DNA of 64,000 nt, from assembly GCA_032716605.1 (NCBI GenBank), contig CM064509.1, positions 49,362,230-49,426,229 of the forward strand. The letters run 5' to 3'. Positions 1 through 12,369 of this stretch are shown piece by piece (within the stretch, counting starts at the first letter, position 1; each line of letters starts with the position of its first letter). This DNA is from Paralithodes platypus (Eukaryota; Arthropoda; Malacostraca; Decapoda; Lithodidae). The position numbers were made by a program, and so were the translations under genes. Below the pieces are notes generated by a model. That model searched no databases. It was not told the DNA's origin and worked only from the letters and a program-made list of their open reading frames with translations.

Positions 1-222
1 CCTCCCACTATCCCTCCCTCCCTTCACCTCCCACTACCCCCTCCCTCCCTTCACCTCCCACTACTCCTCCAACCTTTCACCTCCCACTATCCCCTCCCTC
101 CCTTCACCTCCCTCTACTCCTTCCTCCCTCCACCTCCCACTATTCCTCCTACCGTCCACCTCCCACTATCCCTTCCCTCCTTCCACCTCCCACTACCCCC
201 TCCCTCCCTCCACCTCCCTCCC
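1..222. repeat. CT-rich minisatellite
   Basis: Degenerate tandem array of pyrimidine-rich units of roughly 20-35 bases built around CTCCCTCCCTCCACCTCCCACTA-like strings. Open frames across it encode only Pro/Leu/Ser/His-rich low-complexity peptides and are not genes. The array differs in length between the tandem copies, which accounts for most of the unit length difference. Confidence 0.85.
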
Positions 223-224
223 TA

Positions 225-324
225 GGGATTTCAAGGGTGCCATACGTGCCTTATATTGTGTTTGTATATGAGTTACATCATATACAAACACAATGTAAGG
301 CACGTATGGCACCCTTGAAATCCC
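225..324. mobile_element. Palindromic MITE, TA-flanked
   Basis: Nearly perfect 100-base palindrome: arms of about 47 bases starting GGGATTTCAAGGGTGCCATA meet at a short loop near 275. It is bounded by TA on both sides (223-224 and 325-326), as expected for a Tc1/mariner-type target. No coding capacity. The identical hairpin recurs in the other two tandem copies, so it was present before the 6-kb unit was duplicated. Confidence 0.7.
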
Positions 325-799
325 TAGCTTGGAGTGGTACAGGTGTTGGTGTACAGGTACTGCGGATGATGTACACTCACGCGTACTAAAAGTAGCTCAA
401 GGGTGGGTCCTTCCTTCCCCTACTCCATGCTGGGCAGGTGGAAGGGGGGAGTCGGGTCTAAGCCTACACCCACCTTTCACCCCCAAACTATCCCCAACTC
501 CCCCACCTTCTTGATTGTTCTCATGCATTTCAAATTATTGCTAAACCATCATTGCACATGCTTACAATGGCCAACATTTATTATTTATTAGGAATTTATT
601 AAAACAATATACTGTATAACTATTCTCAAAATGAGTCTCTATACACCACGTGGGTTACAAGATTCTCAGCTGTAGTGATCTGCTTCTCTCTCTCTCTCTT
701 AACACACAGACTACGAGGTCAGTTCATTTAAGTTTATACAATATGTAATGGGTTTGACAATTTGGATCATAGCAAAATGTTTAGCCTCAATATGAATAC

Positions 800-964
800 A
801 ATACGCAACCATGGCTGGCAGTTGAGAAATTGAAAAGGTTCAGCACTAGTATTTATGGAAACTGTTTCCCATTTAAGATCTGTTCTACCTGGAACAAACT
901 TTTCTCAGAAGTTGTAAACATTTCCACAGTTGAGCAGTTCAAGAAAACAGTAGTAAGTAGATAG
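800..964 (+). pseudogene. CR1/L2-type RT C-terminal tail remnant
   Basis: Translating this stretch gives the conserved tail of CR1/L2-like ORF2 proteins: a basic GWQLKLKRF-like segment, then a W-N-K-L-F-S-E-V-V motif and STVEQFKK before a stop, matching the shape WNxLPxxVVxxxxVxxFKxxL seen intact in the CR1 element at 32.9 kb of this window. In this copy a one-base loss near 890 (CTACCTGG where the other copies read CTACCATGG) breaks the frame. Only about 50 codons survive, so this is a dead fragment. Confidence 0.6.
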
Positions 965-1808
965 CATTTTGCACACTCTGTAAGGAGTGTAGTGCACTGA
1001 ACAATGTCTCTCCTTCCACTTCGAATATTTCCCCGAAATGGACCGCAAGGTCTTTGAGAAACTAACTATTCCTTGTAACACTGTAACTCTTTCATAGCAC
1101 ACTCTTTCTTCTACAACCAAGATATAATGGGTCTGATTGCTTAGTTAAAATAGGACTTTAGAGGCTATCAACCCTATTGGATTATTAAGCCAGCACATTG
1201 TAAGTCGAGAATAACTTCAGGACTGGAGCCTCTCTGCGATAACTCCAGTCCCTTGTCTGATTTGGATATATTCCCCTTTATTAGTGTGTGTGATGAATGT
1301 TCCCTGCATTCGATACACATAGAGAAGAGTTAATGGTAAAACTGTCTATTAAACCTATGCAATATTTTGGGGTTTGTAGAGGTGATTGGCTGGAATCACA
1401 GATAAGATAGAGACAGAGGAGGGGGAAGTGAAAAGGCGAGCCCTGCTACTCAAGGGCTCGATACTCAACCTTTACTTAAAGTTAACACCGACTTTGATTG
1501 TAAGTTGTATAGAGCTCTACATTTAATTGACTGAAAACAAAGTGCAGAGGCCACATAGAATTGAATACAGACCGTGTATAGTATGTATGGTATTGAATAA
1601 ATGGGCAAAACTGATTGAAATTATAAACGAAGCGGTCAATAAAAGTTGCAACACTATTCCTGTCAATGTTTGCCTTTAGACCTAGGCACGTGTTGATGTG
1701 TATTGCAATAATGGTGAACATAATCTCCTGAATACTGAATGAGATTGGATTTAATTACGGTATTATTATATTCAAATCACATTAAGTTTTGGTCGTAGAA
1801 AGTAGTGC

Positions 1809-1811
<3 letters not shown>

Positions 1812-1873
<62 letters not shown>
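1812..1873. repeat. (GA)n microsatellite
   Basis: Uninterrupted GA dinucleotide run of about 62 bases. The corresponding runs in the other copies are about 58 and 28 bases, the most variable feature between units. Confidence 0.97.
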
Positions 1874-1875
<2 letters not shown>

Positions 1876-2348
1876 AGACTACTACAGCCAAGGTTCGTGT
1901 AACCTACGTTGTGGCTGGGGTGGTCGGGGGCCGGGGGAGTGACCATGGTCTCTGGGTCTTCTCCTGGATGACCTACTGTGGGTTTCAGAGGCCGTGTGGC
2001 ATCGTTTTTCGGGAATAACTTATTAATAAACAGTTGGATCAGTATGATATTTTGACACAGCTTTTTTCACACCGTCCCCTAATTTATGTCAATATAGTGC
2101 ATTACCAAAAGTGAAGAAATAAGCCACTTGTCCCTGTGTCATGAGGTTAAAGTCGCACATTAATGACTAAGAAACGGACTAGGCTACCGTAGCTTACCTG
2201 TGAGAACCACCAAACCATTATTGCTCCTCCATCAAACACGGTAGTTATCAGCCACCACCCAACCCTATTATCGCCTTTAAATTCAAGTAATCTGTCAATA
2301 TCAGGTCTATATATACAAAAATACATACTGTTTGTATATTTAATTCAG

Positions 2349-2717
2349 CTAGATGAGCTGCAGGATCCTAGTTACGATTGTAAAGCAGCGATACACAGCA
2401 GGTACAATTACATAAATAAATTGATCCGGGACCTATGGAGGCATTGGTCTAATGAATACTTTTCATCACTACGAGAAGCCTATAAGAATAAAAGAGGCTC
2501 ATCAAGCAGTGTATGGCCAAAGATAAATGACAACGTGCTTATACATGACGAGGGACCTCGTGTCCTTTGGAAACTTGGTAGGGTAGTTAGACTCTATCCC
2601 GGACGAGATGATCTGGTTAGAGTGGTCCAGATTAGAACAAAGACTGGCCTGACCACTCGACCCATCGTCAAGTTGTATCCATTGGAACAGGAAATCGAAA
2701 GCATTTCGTTCCCTTAA
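2349..2717 (+). pseudogene. BEL/Pao retrotransposon pol C-terminus (DUF5641-like)
   Basis: An open frame ends a BEL/Pao polyprotein. It reads through RDLWRHWSNEYFSSLRE, then VLIHDEGPRVLWKLGRV, a PGRDDLVRVV segment, and a TRPIVKLYPLE ending. This order (W-x-R-W-x-x-E-Y-L-x-x-L, then V-x-V-x-x-(E/D)-x-x-P-R-x-x-W-x-x-G-x-V, then R-P-x-x-K-L-x-P-L) is the DUF5641 domain that follows the integrase core in Pao-type elements. The stop at 2717 is the natural polyprotein end. Everything upstream (protease, RT, RNase H, integrase core) is absent, so this is a 3' fragment and not a functional gene. The frame is intact in both full copies of the tandem unit. Confidence 0.85.
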
Positions 2718-3606
2718 CCGGCGGTCACTGGTGATGGTGTTAGCTCTCACGACTCCCCCCCTTAATGAAATAGATTCTTCAAGATTTCGACTACTAGATG
2801 TTGATAATCGAACAGTTTTAGACAGTTTATTTATATATCTACGCCGCCCCAGCGTAACAAACCTATATTTTTATTTCTTATTTACTTATAAACTAAAATA
2901 TAAAATATATTTATTGTAAAGATTTATAGGGTCTTATCGTCTTTTTTATTTATTTAAGCCTTTTCACTGAGGCCTATGTCACCAGCGGTCGCTGGACCAT
3001 CTGCCAGTAATGATCCTGTTGGAAGATTACCTCTTCGCCGAGCTGCTGTTAGCTCTTCACAGCTATGGAGATCTAACATCGCTGCGGGATTATTGTAGAT
3101 AATGTATGTATTGGTGGTGGGAATGTGTCGAGACTCGTAAGTAACTCGACAGTTTAGGTTAAGTAAACATACTGGAAGTTCAAATTAGGCGCCAGTACTA
3201 GGCTAAGTTATATATCTATATAAAAGATATATACTATTTCGTATTAAATTTATATGGGTTTATTATCCATTATTATATCGGGTTGTCATTATAGTAAATC
3301 GGGTATATCTTGTAGTTAGTTAAATGACGCATTGGTAGATAAGATAACTGCGCATGCGTCATATTCGGGAACCTGAGGGTCCCTCGCAACAAGACAAACT
3401 AGACTCGCTTTACCTACGACCTCATCAAGATCTCCTTCTAGCCTCTCCAATACAACCACCTGTTTCCTGCTAAGTCATCCTAATTCTTATATCTTAGTGG
3501 CCACTATATCTTCCATCTATTCCTACCACTATCATTGAGCTATCTATCCCTATCAACCAATAAAAGTAAGTTAACTCTTGTGAGTTTATAGGTAAATTAC
3601 ACATTG
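2718..3606 (+). repeat. Probable 3' UTR and 3' LTR of the BEL/Pao remnant
   Basis: Non-coding stretch directly after the BEL/Pao stop codon, where the 3' LTR is expected. It contains a GC-rich GCGCATGCGTC segment at about 3350, a CCAATAAAA polyadenylation-like signal near 3559, and a short repeated motif (GGCGGTCACTGG near 2720, AGCGGTCGCTGG near 2985). No second LTR exists in the window to fix the ends, so the boundaries are inferred from position only. Confidence 0.35.
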
Positions 3607-4827
3607 TTTACTCTTGAATTCTCAATGTAAGGAATATAAATGCTAAAAGGAAGCGAAAATGCACTGGGTATCCATAACAGATGTAACAGGCACACTTTTC
3701 AGAGTTAGAAGTGGTGTGATATATTTTCCTTATAATATATAGGTATATATTCCTATATACAGTAGTTTATTCATGCGAATAATATAACCAATAATGGGTG
3801 TTTATAATATAGGTCGTTATATTTCGGTATTGCTAGCACCAATAATATGTATATATAATTGAGATTAGAATACTAACATTAGAACACAAATACTGTAACT
3901 TGGTATGGTTCATAGGAATGACATAGCGTGGTGTAACATAACTTTAATGAAAACACAAAGTATATGATGATACTATAATGTCAAGGAACAATAAAAGGAA
4001 ACAATTAAAGGCTTACCTATAAGAATATTAATATAAAGTATATACTGTATTAAAGCAATATTGCGATGTATTTAATTCCATCATTCCATACACTAAATTG
4101 TGTTGGTGATCCCTCCACCCATCGTTGGCCTGTATGATTGTATCACACCACCCTTTGATCATCCCGACCACTTCTTTATTATTAAAACAATACCACTACA
4201 AACGTTAATATGTTTCACTATTTCATACCTCCTTCAACAGAGTTTGATCGTAGTGTAATCAAGAAAATTCAAATGTTATTCCCATACTGTATATATATAT
4301 ATCAATTATATTCATTGAGGAGAGTGAAATGTTATGAAACGCTCCGAAGCAAGAACACAACTATAGCTCTTTTAGTACTTTTGGGCGTAGGGAGATAACG
4401 TAAACATCCAATGATTCATAGGTCAAACTAGGTCTTATTAAACCCTTTTCTTCCATGGACACTTTTTAATGATGTATAATAACAGATAATAGCTAAAGTG
4501 CTAAACCATGGCATGATATTGATTTAGGGATTACCAAAAAGTTTAAACAGTTTCCCAAACTGCAATAAGGTAGTTAAGCTATTTGTATGCGTAGAATATA
4601 AAACCTAGTTGAGTCCATTGTTTAAATTATACAGCATACCTCTAATTGTTTAGATGTTTGGTAATCATCGGGCCTCGTCACTATTTTATAATATTGAATA
4701 ACTTTTCATAGTAACTATTTTATACAAGGTTTCATAAGCCATCTCCTCCACATTATAGCCAGTGCCCTCGAGAACTCTTTGACACAATTATTTGTGTTAA
4801 TAATAGTGATAATAATAATAATAGTTC
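3607..4827. other. AT-rich non-coding part of the 6-kb unit
   Basis: About 1.2 kb of AT-rich sequence with a short AT run near 4293 and a GATAATAATAATAAT run near 4807. The only open frame above 60 codons (4210-4398) has no recognisable motif and biased composition; I see no gene here. Confidence 0.5.
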
Positions 4828-4831
4828 TTAA

Positions 4832-5058
4832 CCCTCTCACGTCCTTGACGCAATTTTGAGCCTATTAGGGATACTTTAAAGCCTTTGTTACCATCAGGGG
4901 TATTTAGAAACCTTTAGTTTAGTTACTTCAACCTCTGCAGTTGTCTTTGAGTTAGCTGTGGGCAGAAAACTAATTTTGGAGAGGTAATTATAAGAGTGCG
5001 AGAACTCTATTTATAATTGCTAATCTGGCAACCTCTGCATCATATGGTAGTGAGAGGG
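4832..5058. mobile_element. TTAA-flanked MITE (CCCTCTCAC family)
   Basis: A 227-base non-coding element bounded by TTAA (4828-4831 and 5059-5062). Its ends are inverted repeats: CCCTCTCAC at the left and GTGAGAGGG at the right. TTAA targets with C/G-run termini are the signature of piggyBac-type transposition; without a transposase this is a MITE. It shares its right TTAA with the next MITE. Confidence 0.75.
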
Positions 5059-5062
5059 TTAA

Positions 5063-5483
5063 CCCCTTCGTAGCGGGGGCGGACTTAAGTCCGCCTCCAA
5101 TTTGCAGCAAGTTAGGAGCATGATTAAGGCTTTTAAAGGGTTAAAATAGAGTGCAAATGGCCGGGAGCGCAGCGGGCCAGACAGCCAACTCCCAGGGCTT
5201 ACCGCCGCCCACTGACTCATGTTCCCTCTGTTCTCGAGAGGCCGGCAGCGTTGCCAGTAGTGAGCGTAGTGGGAAAAAATATGCCGCTATACGCTAAACT
5301 CCCATGTTGGTGGTAACACTGCCTGAGAACGACGAGTGCTACGTAGATCGTTCTGGTCTAATTTTGAAGCTTTTAGCGCCTAGTTTTTGCTGAATACATT
5401 TCTTTTCATGCAAATACTTGATTTATCATTCAGGAGGACCTGAATATGCCCAAATAAGCCCAAAACCCCCCGCTCGACAAGGG
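5063..5483. mobile_element. TTAA-flanked MITE, family A (5' copy)
   Basis: A 421-base non-coding element between TTAA at 5059-5062 and 5484-5487, with imperfect terminal inverted repeats (CCCCTTCGTAGCGGGGGCGG against CCCTTGTCGAGCGGGGGG read from the other end). A diverged second member lies at 52858-53281, identical in layout and also TTAA-bounded, which proves mobility of the sequence. PiggyBac-like by target and termini; no transposase inside. Confidence 0.85.
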
Positions 5484-6253
5484 TTAAAGCTAGCACATGC
5501 TAAACCAAGTAAGGACACCCCAATAAGGCCGATTAGGCGTATTTCTATTGGGGTCCTGTACTACTACCCCATCCCCTTGCTCATGAGGGACAGTAACGAC
5601 TCAGTGCTTGTGAAAAATCTTTAATGCGCCGAGCGTTGGCACGACCCTGGGACATTCTGGGTGGAAGTCCCAGACGCTAGTCACTACACCAGCGAGCCGG
5701 TAAACTAGGTGTTCTAGTTATGTCTTTGCTTAGCAAGTCAAGCATCCTTTCTTTACCAGTTAATACATTTGAATGCTAGTAGGCTGTATTTTTTACCATG
5801 TTAAGATTATTGGCTTACAAAATAAAACTTATTTATAAAATACATTTTTGAACTTTCCGCTTATATGAAATCGAAAATATCTCTCCACTATACAGGGCAA
5901 CTTACCCAGTTCATTACCCATTACAAAATGTGTCCCTATTCTTTTTATCCTGTTGTATCATGCTGCCTAATAATGCACATCTTGTTACACGAGAGGAATC
6001 TTCACCTTTCACTATATCCTCCCTCCCTCCACCTCCCACTATCCCTCCCTCCCACTACACCCTCCTTCCCTCCCTCTCTTCACCTCCCCCTACCCCCTCC
6101 CTCCCTTCACCTCCCACTACTCCTCCAACCTTTCACCTCCCACTACTCCTTCCTCCCTCCACCTCCCACTATTCCTCCTACCGTCCACCTCCCACTATCC
6201 CTTCCCTCCCTCCACCTCCCACTACCCCCTCCCTCCCTCCACCTCCCTCCCTA

Positions 6254-6352
6254 GGGATTTCAAGGGTGCCATACGTGCTTTATTTGTGTTTGTATATGAG
6301 TTACATCATATACAAACACAATGTAAGGCACGTATGGCACCCTTGAAATCCC
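6254..6352. mobile_element. Palindromic MITE, TA-flanked (copy 2)
   Basis: Same 100-base palindrome as at 225, flanked by TA at 6252-6253 and 6353-6354, with a one-base loss in the left arm (TTATTTGTG for TTATATTGTG). Confidence 0.7.
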
Positions 6353-6827
6353 TAGCTTGGAGTGGTACAGGTGTTGGTGTACAGGTACTGCGGATGATGT
6401 ACACTCACGCGTACTAAAAGTAGCTCAGGGGTGGGTCCTTCCTTCCCCTACTCCACGCTGGGCAGGTGGAAGGGGGGAGTCGGGTCTAAGCCTACCCCCA
6501 CCTTTCACCCCCAAACTATCCCCAACTCCCCCACCTTCTTGATTGTTCTCATGCATTTCAAATTATTGCTAAACCATCATTGCACATGCTTACAATGGCC
6601 AACATTTATTATTTATTAGGAATTTATTAAAACAATATACTGTATAACTATTCTCAATATGAGTCTCTATACACAACGTGGGTTACAAGATTCTCAGCTG
6701 TAGTGATCTGCTTCTCTCTCTCTCTCTTAACACACAGACTACGAGGTCAGTTCATTTAAGTTTATACAATATGTAATGGGTTTGACAATTTGGATCATAG
6801 CAAAATGTTTAGCCTCAATATGAATAC

Positions 6828-6991
6828 AATACGCAACCATGGCTGGCAGTTGAAATTGAAAAGGTTCAGCACTAGTATTTATGGAAACTGTTTCCCATTT
6901 AAGATCTGTTCTACCATGGAACAAACTTTTCTCAGAAGTTGTAAACATTTCCACAGTTGAGCAGTTCAAGAAAACAGTAGTGAGTAGATAG
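6828..6991 (+). pseudogene. CR1/L2-type RT C-terminal tail remnant (copy 2)
   Basis: Same remnant as at 800. Here the WNKLFSEVV-STVEQFKK end is open to the stop at 6989-6991, but a frame change still separates it from the basic segment upstream near 6905. Confidence 0.6.
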
Positions 6992-7833
6992 CATTTTACA
7001 CTCTGTAAAAAGTGTAGTGCACTGAACAATGTCTCTCCTTCCACTTCGAATATTTCCCCGAAATGGACCGCAAGGTCTTTGAGAAACTAACTATTCCTTG
7101 TAACACTGTAACTCTTTCATAGCACACTCTTTCCTCTACAACCAAGATATAAGGGGTCTGATTGCTTAGTTAAAATAGGACTTTAGAGGCTATCAACCCT
7201 ATTGGATTATTAAGCCAGCACATTGTAAGTCGAGAATAACTTCAGGACTGGAGCCTCTCTGCGATAACTCCAGTCCCTTGTCTGATTTGGATATATTCCC
7301 CTTTATTAGTGTGTGTGATGAATGTTCCCTGCATTCGATACACATAGAGAAGAGTTAATGGTAAAACTGTCTATTAAACCTATGCAATATTTTGGGGTTT
7401 GTAGAGGTGATTGGCTGGAATCACAGATAAGATAGAGACAGAGGAGGGGGAAGTGAAAAGGCGAGCCCTGCTACTCAAGGGCTCGATACTCAACCTTTAC
7501 TTAAAGTTAACACCGACTTTGATTGTAAGTTGTATAGAGCTCTACATTTAATTGACTGAAAACAAAGTGCATAGGCCACATAGAATTGAATACAGACCGT
7601 TTATAGTATGTATGGTATTGAATAAATGGGCGAAACTGATTGAAATTATAAACGAAGCGGTCAATAAAAGTTGCAACACTATTCCTGTCAATGTTTGCCT
7701 TTAGACCTAGGCACGTGTTGATGTGTATTGCAATAATGGTGAACATAATCTCCTGAATACTGAATGAGATTGGATTTAATTACGGTATTATTATATTCAA
7801 ATCACATTAAGTTTTGGTCGTAGAAAGTAGTGC

Positions 7834-7896
<63 letters not shown>

Positions 7897-8369
7897 AGAC
7901 TACTACAGCCAAGGTTCGTGTAACCTACGTTGTGGCTGGGGTGGTCGGGGGCCGGGGGAGTGACCATGGTCTCTGGGTCTTCTCCTGGATGACCTACTGT
8001 GGGTTTCAGAGGCCGTGTGGCATCGTTTTTCGGGAATAACTTATTAATAAACAGTTGGATCAGTATGATATTTTGACACAGCTTTTTTCACACCGTCCCC
8101 TAATTTATGTCAATATAGTGCATTACCAAAAGTGAAGAAATAAGCCACTTGTCCCTGTGTCATGAGGTTAAAGTCGCACATTAATGACTAAGAAACGGAC
8201 TAGGCTACCGTAGCTTACCTGTGAGAACCACCAAACCATTATTGCTCCTCCATCAAACACGGTAGTTATCAGCCACCACCCAACCCTATTATCGCCTTTA
8301 AATTCAAGTAATCTGTCAATATCAGGTCTATATATACAAAAATACATACTGTTTGTATATTTAATTCAG

Positions 8370-8738
8370 CTAGATGAGCTGCAGGATCCTAGTTACGATT
8401 GTAAAGCAGCGATACACAGCAGGTACAATTACATAAATAAATTGATCCGGGACCTATGGAGGCATTGGTCTAATGAATACTTTTCATCACTACGAGAAGC
8501 CTATAAGAATAAAAGAGGCTCATCAAGCAGTGTATGGCCAAAGATAAATGACAACGTGCTTATACATGACGAGGGACCTCGTGTCCTTTGGAAACTTGGT
8601 AGGGTAGTTAGACTCTATCCCGGACGAGATGATCTGGTTAGAGTGGTCCAGATTAGAACAAAGACTGGCCTGACCACTCGACCCATCGTCAAGTTGTATC
8701 CATTGGAACAGGAAATCGAAAGCATTTCGTTCCCTTAA
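8370..8738 (+). pseudogene. BEL/Pao pol C-terminus (DUF5641-like), copy 2
   Basis: Identical in translation to the fragment at 2349-2717: RHWSNEYFSSLRE, HDEGPRVLWKLGRV and TRPIVKLYPLE motifs before the natural stop. It was carried here by the 6-kb duplication, not by an independent insertion. Confidence 0.85.
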
Positions 8739-9626
8739 CCGGCGGTCACTGGTGATGGTGTTAGCTCTCACGACTCCCCCCCTTAATGAAATAGATTCTT
8801 CAAGATTTCGACTACTAGATGTTGATAATCGAACAGTTTTAGACAGTTTATTTATATATCTACGCCGCCCCAGCGTAACAAACCTATATTTTTATTTCTT
8901 ATTTACTTATAAACTAAAATATAACATATATTTATTGTAAAGATTTATAGGGTCTTATCGTCTTTTTTATTTATTTAAGCCTTTTCACTGAGGCCTATGT
9001 CACCAGCGGTCGCTGGACCATCTGCCAGTAATGATCCTGTTGGAAGATTACCTCTTCGCCGAGCTGCTGTTAGCTCTTCACAGCTATGGAGATCTAACAT
9101 CGCTGCGGGATTATTGTAGATAATGTATGTATTGGTGGTGGGAATGTGTCGAGACTCGTAAGTAACTCGACAGTTTAGGTTAAGTAAACATACTGGAAGT
9201 TCAAATTAGGCGCCAGTACTAGGCTAAGTTATATATCTATATAAAAGATATATACTATTTCGTATTAAATTTATATGGGTTTATTATCCATTATTATATC
9301 GGGTTGTCATTATAGTAAATCGGGTATATCTTGTAGTTAGTTAAATGACGCATTGGTAGATAAGATAACTGCGCATGCGTCATATTCGGGAACCTGAGGG
9401 TCCCTCGCAACAAGACAAACTAGACTCGCTTTACCTACGACCTCATCAAGATCTCCTTCTAGCCTCTCCAATACAACCACCTGTTTCCTGCTAAGTCATC
9501 CTAATTCTTATATCTTAGTGGCCACTATATCTTCCATCTATTCCTACCACTATCATTGAGCTATCTATCCCTATCAACCAATAAAAGTAAGTTAACTCTT
9601 GTGAGTTATAGGTAAATTACACATTG
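8739..9626 (+). repeat. Probable 3' UTR and 3' LTR of BEL/Pao remnant, copy 2
   Basis: Copy of 2718-3606 with one-base differences; same CCAATAAAA signal. Boundaries unresolved for the same reason. Confidence 0.35.
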
Positions 9627-10847
9627 TTTACTCTTGAATTCTCAATGTAAGGAATATAAATGCTAAAAGGAAGCGAAAATGCACTGGGTATCCATAACAG
9701 ATGTAACAGGCACACTTTTCAGAGTTAGAAGTGGTGTGATATATTTTCCTTATAATATATAGGTATATATTCCTATATACAGTAGTTTATTCATGCGAAT
9801 AATATAACCAATAATGGGTGTTTATAATATAGGTCGTTATATTTCGGTATTGCTAGCACCAATATGTATATATAATTGAGATTAGAATACTAACATTAGA
9901 ACACAAATACTGTAACTTGGTATGGTTCATAGGAATGACATAGCGTGGTGTAACATAACTTTAATGAAAACACAAAGTTATGATGATACTATAATGTCAA
10001 GGAACAATAAAAGGAAACAATTAAAGGCTTACCTATAAGAATATTAATATAAAGTATATACTGTATTAAAGCAATATTGCGATGTATTTAATTCCATCAT
10101 TCCATACACTAAATTGTGTTGGTGATCCCTCCACCCATCGTTGGCCTGTATGATTGTATCACACCACCCTTTGATCATCCCGACCACTTCTTTATTATTA
10201 AAACAATACCACTACAAACGTTAATATGTTTCACTATTTCATACCTCCTTCAACAGAGTTTGATCGTAGTGTAATCAAGAAAATTCAAATGTTATTCCCA
10301 TACTGTATATATATATATCAATTATATTCATTGAGGAGAGTGAAATGTTATGAAACGCTCCGAAGCAAGAACACAACTATAGCTCTTTTAGTACTTTTGG
10401 GCGTAGGGAGATAACGTAAACATCCAATGATTCATAGGTCAAACTAGGTCTTATTAAACCCTTTTCTTCCATGGACACTTTTTAATGATGTATAATAACA
10501 GATAATAGCTAAAGTGCTAAACCATGGCATGATATTGATTTAGGGATTACCAAAAAGTTTAAACAGTTTCCCAAACTGCAATAAGGTAGTTAAGCTATTT
10601 GTATGCGTAGAATATAAAACCTAGTTGAGTCCATTGTTTAAATTATACAGCATACCTCTAATTGTTTAGATGTTTGGTAATCATCGGGCCTCGTCACTAT
10701 TTTATAATATTGAATAACTTTTCATAGTAACTATTTTATACAAGGTTTCATAAGCCATCTCCTCCACATTATAGCCAGTGCCCTCGAGAACTCTTTGACA
10801 CAATTATTTGTGTTAATAATAGTGATAATAATAATAATAGTTCTTAA

Positions 10848-11074
10848 CCCTCTCACGTCCTTGACGCAATTTTGAGCCTATTAGGGATACTTTAAAGCCT
10901 TTGTTACCATCAGGGGTATTTAGAAACCTTTAGTTTAGTTACTTCAACCTCTGCAGTTGTCTTTGAGTTAGCTGTGGGCAGAAAACTAATTTTGGAGAGG
11001 TAATTATAAGAGTGCGAGAACTCTATTTATAATTGCTAATCTGGCAACCTCTGCATCATATGGTAGTGAGAGGG
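10848..11074. mobile_element. TTAA-flanked MITE (CCCTCTCAC family), copy 2
   Basis: Copy of 4832-5058, TTAA at 10844-10847 and 11075-11078; right TTAA shared with the neighbouring MITE. Confidence 0.75.
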
Positions 11075-11078
11075 TTAA

Positions 11079-11500
11079 CCCCTTCGTAGCGGGGGCGGAC
11101 TTAAGTCCGCCTCCAATTTGCAGCAAGTTAGGAGCATGATTAAGGCTTTTAAAGGGTTAAAATAGAGTGCAAATGGCCGGGAGCGCAGCGGGCCAGACAG
11201 CCAACTCCCAGGGCTTACCGCCGCCCACTGACTCATGTTCCCTCTGTTCTCGAGAGGCCGGCAGCGTTGCCAGTAGTGAGCGTAGTGGGAAAAAATATGC
11301 CGCTATACGCTAAACTCCCATGTTGGTGGTAACACTGCCTGAGAACGACGAGTGCTACGTAGATCGTTCTGGTCTAATTTTGAAGCTTTTAGCGCCTAGT
11401 TTTTTGCTGAATACATTTCTTTTCATGCAAATACTTGATTTATCATTCAGGAGGACCTGAATATGCCCAAATAAGCCCAAAACCCCCCGCTCGACAAGGG
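11079..11500. mobile_element. TTAA-flanked MITE, family A, copy 2
   Basis: Copy of 5063-5483 bounded by TTAA at 11075-11078 and 11501-11504, one T longer in a T run near 11401. Confidence 0.85.
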
Positions 11501-12270
11501 TTAAAGCTAGCACATGCTAAACCAAGTAAGGACACCCCAATAAGGCCGATTAGGCGTATTTCTATTGGGGTCCTGTACTACTACCCCATCCCCTTGCTCA
11601 TGAGGGACAGTAACGACTCAGTGCTTGTGAAAAATCTTTAATGCGCCGAGCGTTGGCACGACCCTGGGACATTCTGGGTGGAAGTCCCAGACGCTAGTCA
11701 CTACACCAGCGAGCCGGTAAACTAGGTGTTCTAGTTATGTCTTTGCTTAGCAAGTCAAGCATCCTTTCTTTACCAGTTAATACATTTGAATGCTAGTAGG
11801 CTGTATTTTTTACCATGTTAAGATTATTGGCTTACAAAATAAAACTTATTTATAAAATACATTTTTGAACTTTCCGCTTATATGAAATCGAAAATATCTC
11901 TCCACTATACAGGGCAACTTACCCAGTTCATTACCCATTACAAAATGTGTCCCTATTCTTTTTATCCTGTTGTATCATGCTGCCTAATAATGCACATCTT
12001 GTTACACGAGAGGAATCTTCACCTTTCACTATATCCTCCCTCCCTCCACCTCCCACTATCCCTCCCTCCCACTACACCCTCCTTCCCTCCCTCTCTTCAC
12101 CTCCCACTACCCCCTCCCTCCCTTCACCTCCCACTACTCCTCCAACCTTTCACCTCCCACTACTCCTTCCTCCCTCCACCTCCCACTATTCCTCCTACCG
12201 TCCACCTCCCACTATCCCTTCCCTCCCTCCACCTCCCACTACCCCCTCCCTCCCTCCACCTCCCTCCCTA

Positions 12271-12369
12271 GGGATTTCAAGGGTGCCATACGTGCCTTAT
12301 TTGTGTTTGTATATGAGTTTCATCATATACAAACACAATGTAAGGCACGTATGGCACCCTTGAAATCCC
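12271..12369. mobile_element. Palindromic MITE, TA-flanked (copy 3)
   Basis: Same palindrome as at 225, flanked by TA at 12269-12270 and 12370-12371, with a T-for-A change in the loop. Confidence 0.7.

Larger units (their letters stand above)
1..6031. repeat. 6-kb tandem unit, copy 1
   Basis: First copy of a tandem repeat of about 6.02 kb; the same order of landmarks recurs in copies 2 and 3 at offsets of 6016-6029 bases, with variation mainly in the CT minisatellite, the GA run and scattered one- to three-base indels. By eye the copies differ at only a few sites per kilobase, so the duplication is young compared with the decayed elements inside it. The phase chosen here is arbitrary (the first base of the window matches 6032 and 12049). 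Parts not listed separately (965-1811, 1874-2348, 3607-4827, 5488-6001) show no gene I can support. Confidence 0.93.
6032..12048. repeat. 6-kb tandem unit, copy 2
   Basis: Complete second copy, 6017 bases in the phase used here. Shares several variants with copy 3 against copy 1 (the first CT array spacing, CCACGCTGG for CCATGCTGG, CATAGGCC for CAGAGGCC), pointing to stepwise duplication or exchange between copies 2 and 3. Contains CT minisatellite 6002-6250, GA run 7837-7894 and the features listed below. Confidence 0.93.

Noticed and set aside
2502..2750. 82-codon minus-strand frame (also 8523-8771)
   Set aside because: Antisense shadow of the BEL/Pao DUF5641 coding fragment.
5865..6346. 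Pro/Leu-rich open frames over the CT array (also 11882-12363)
   Set aside because: They are translations of a pyrimidine minisatellite in two frames at once, with no domain; not genes.
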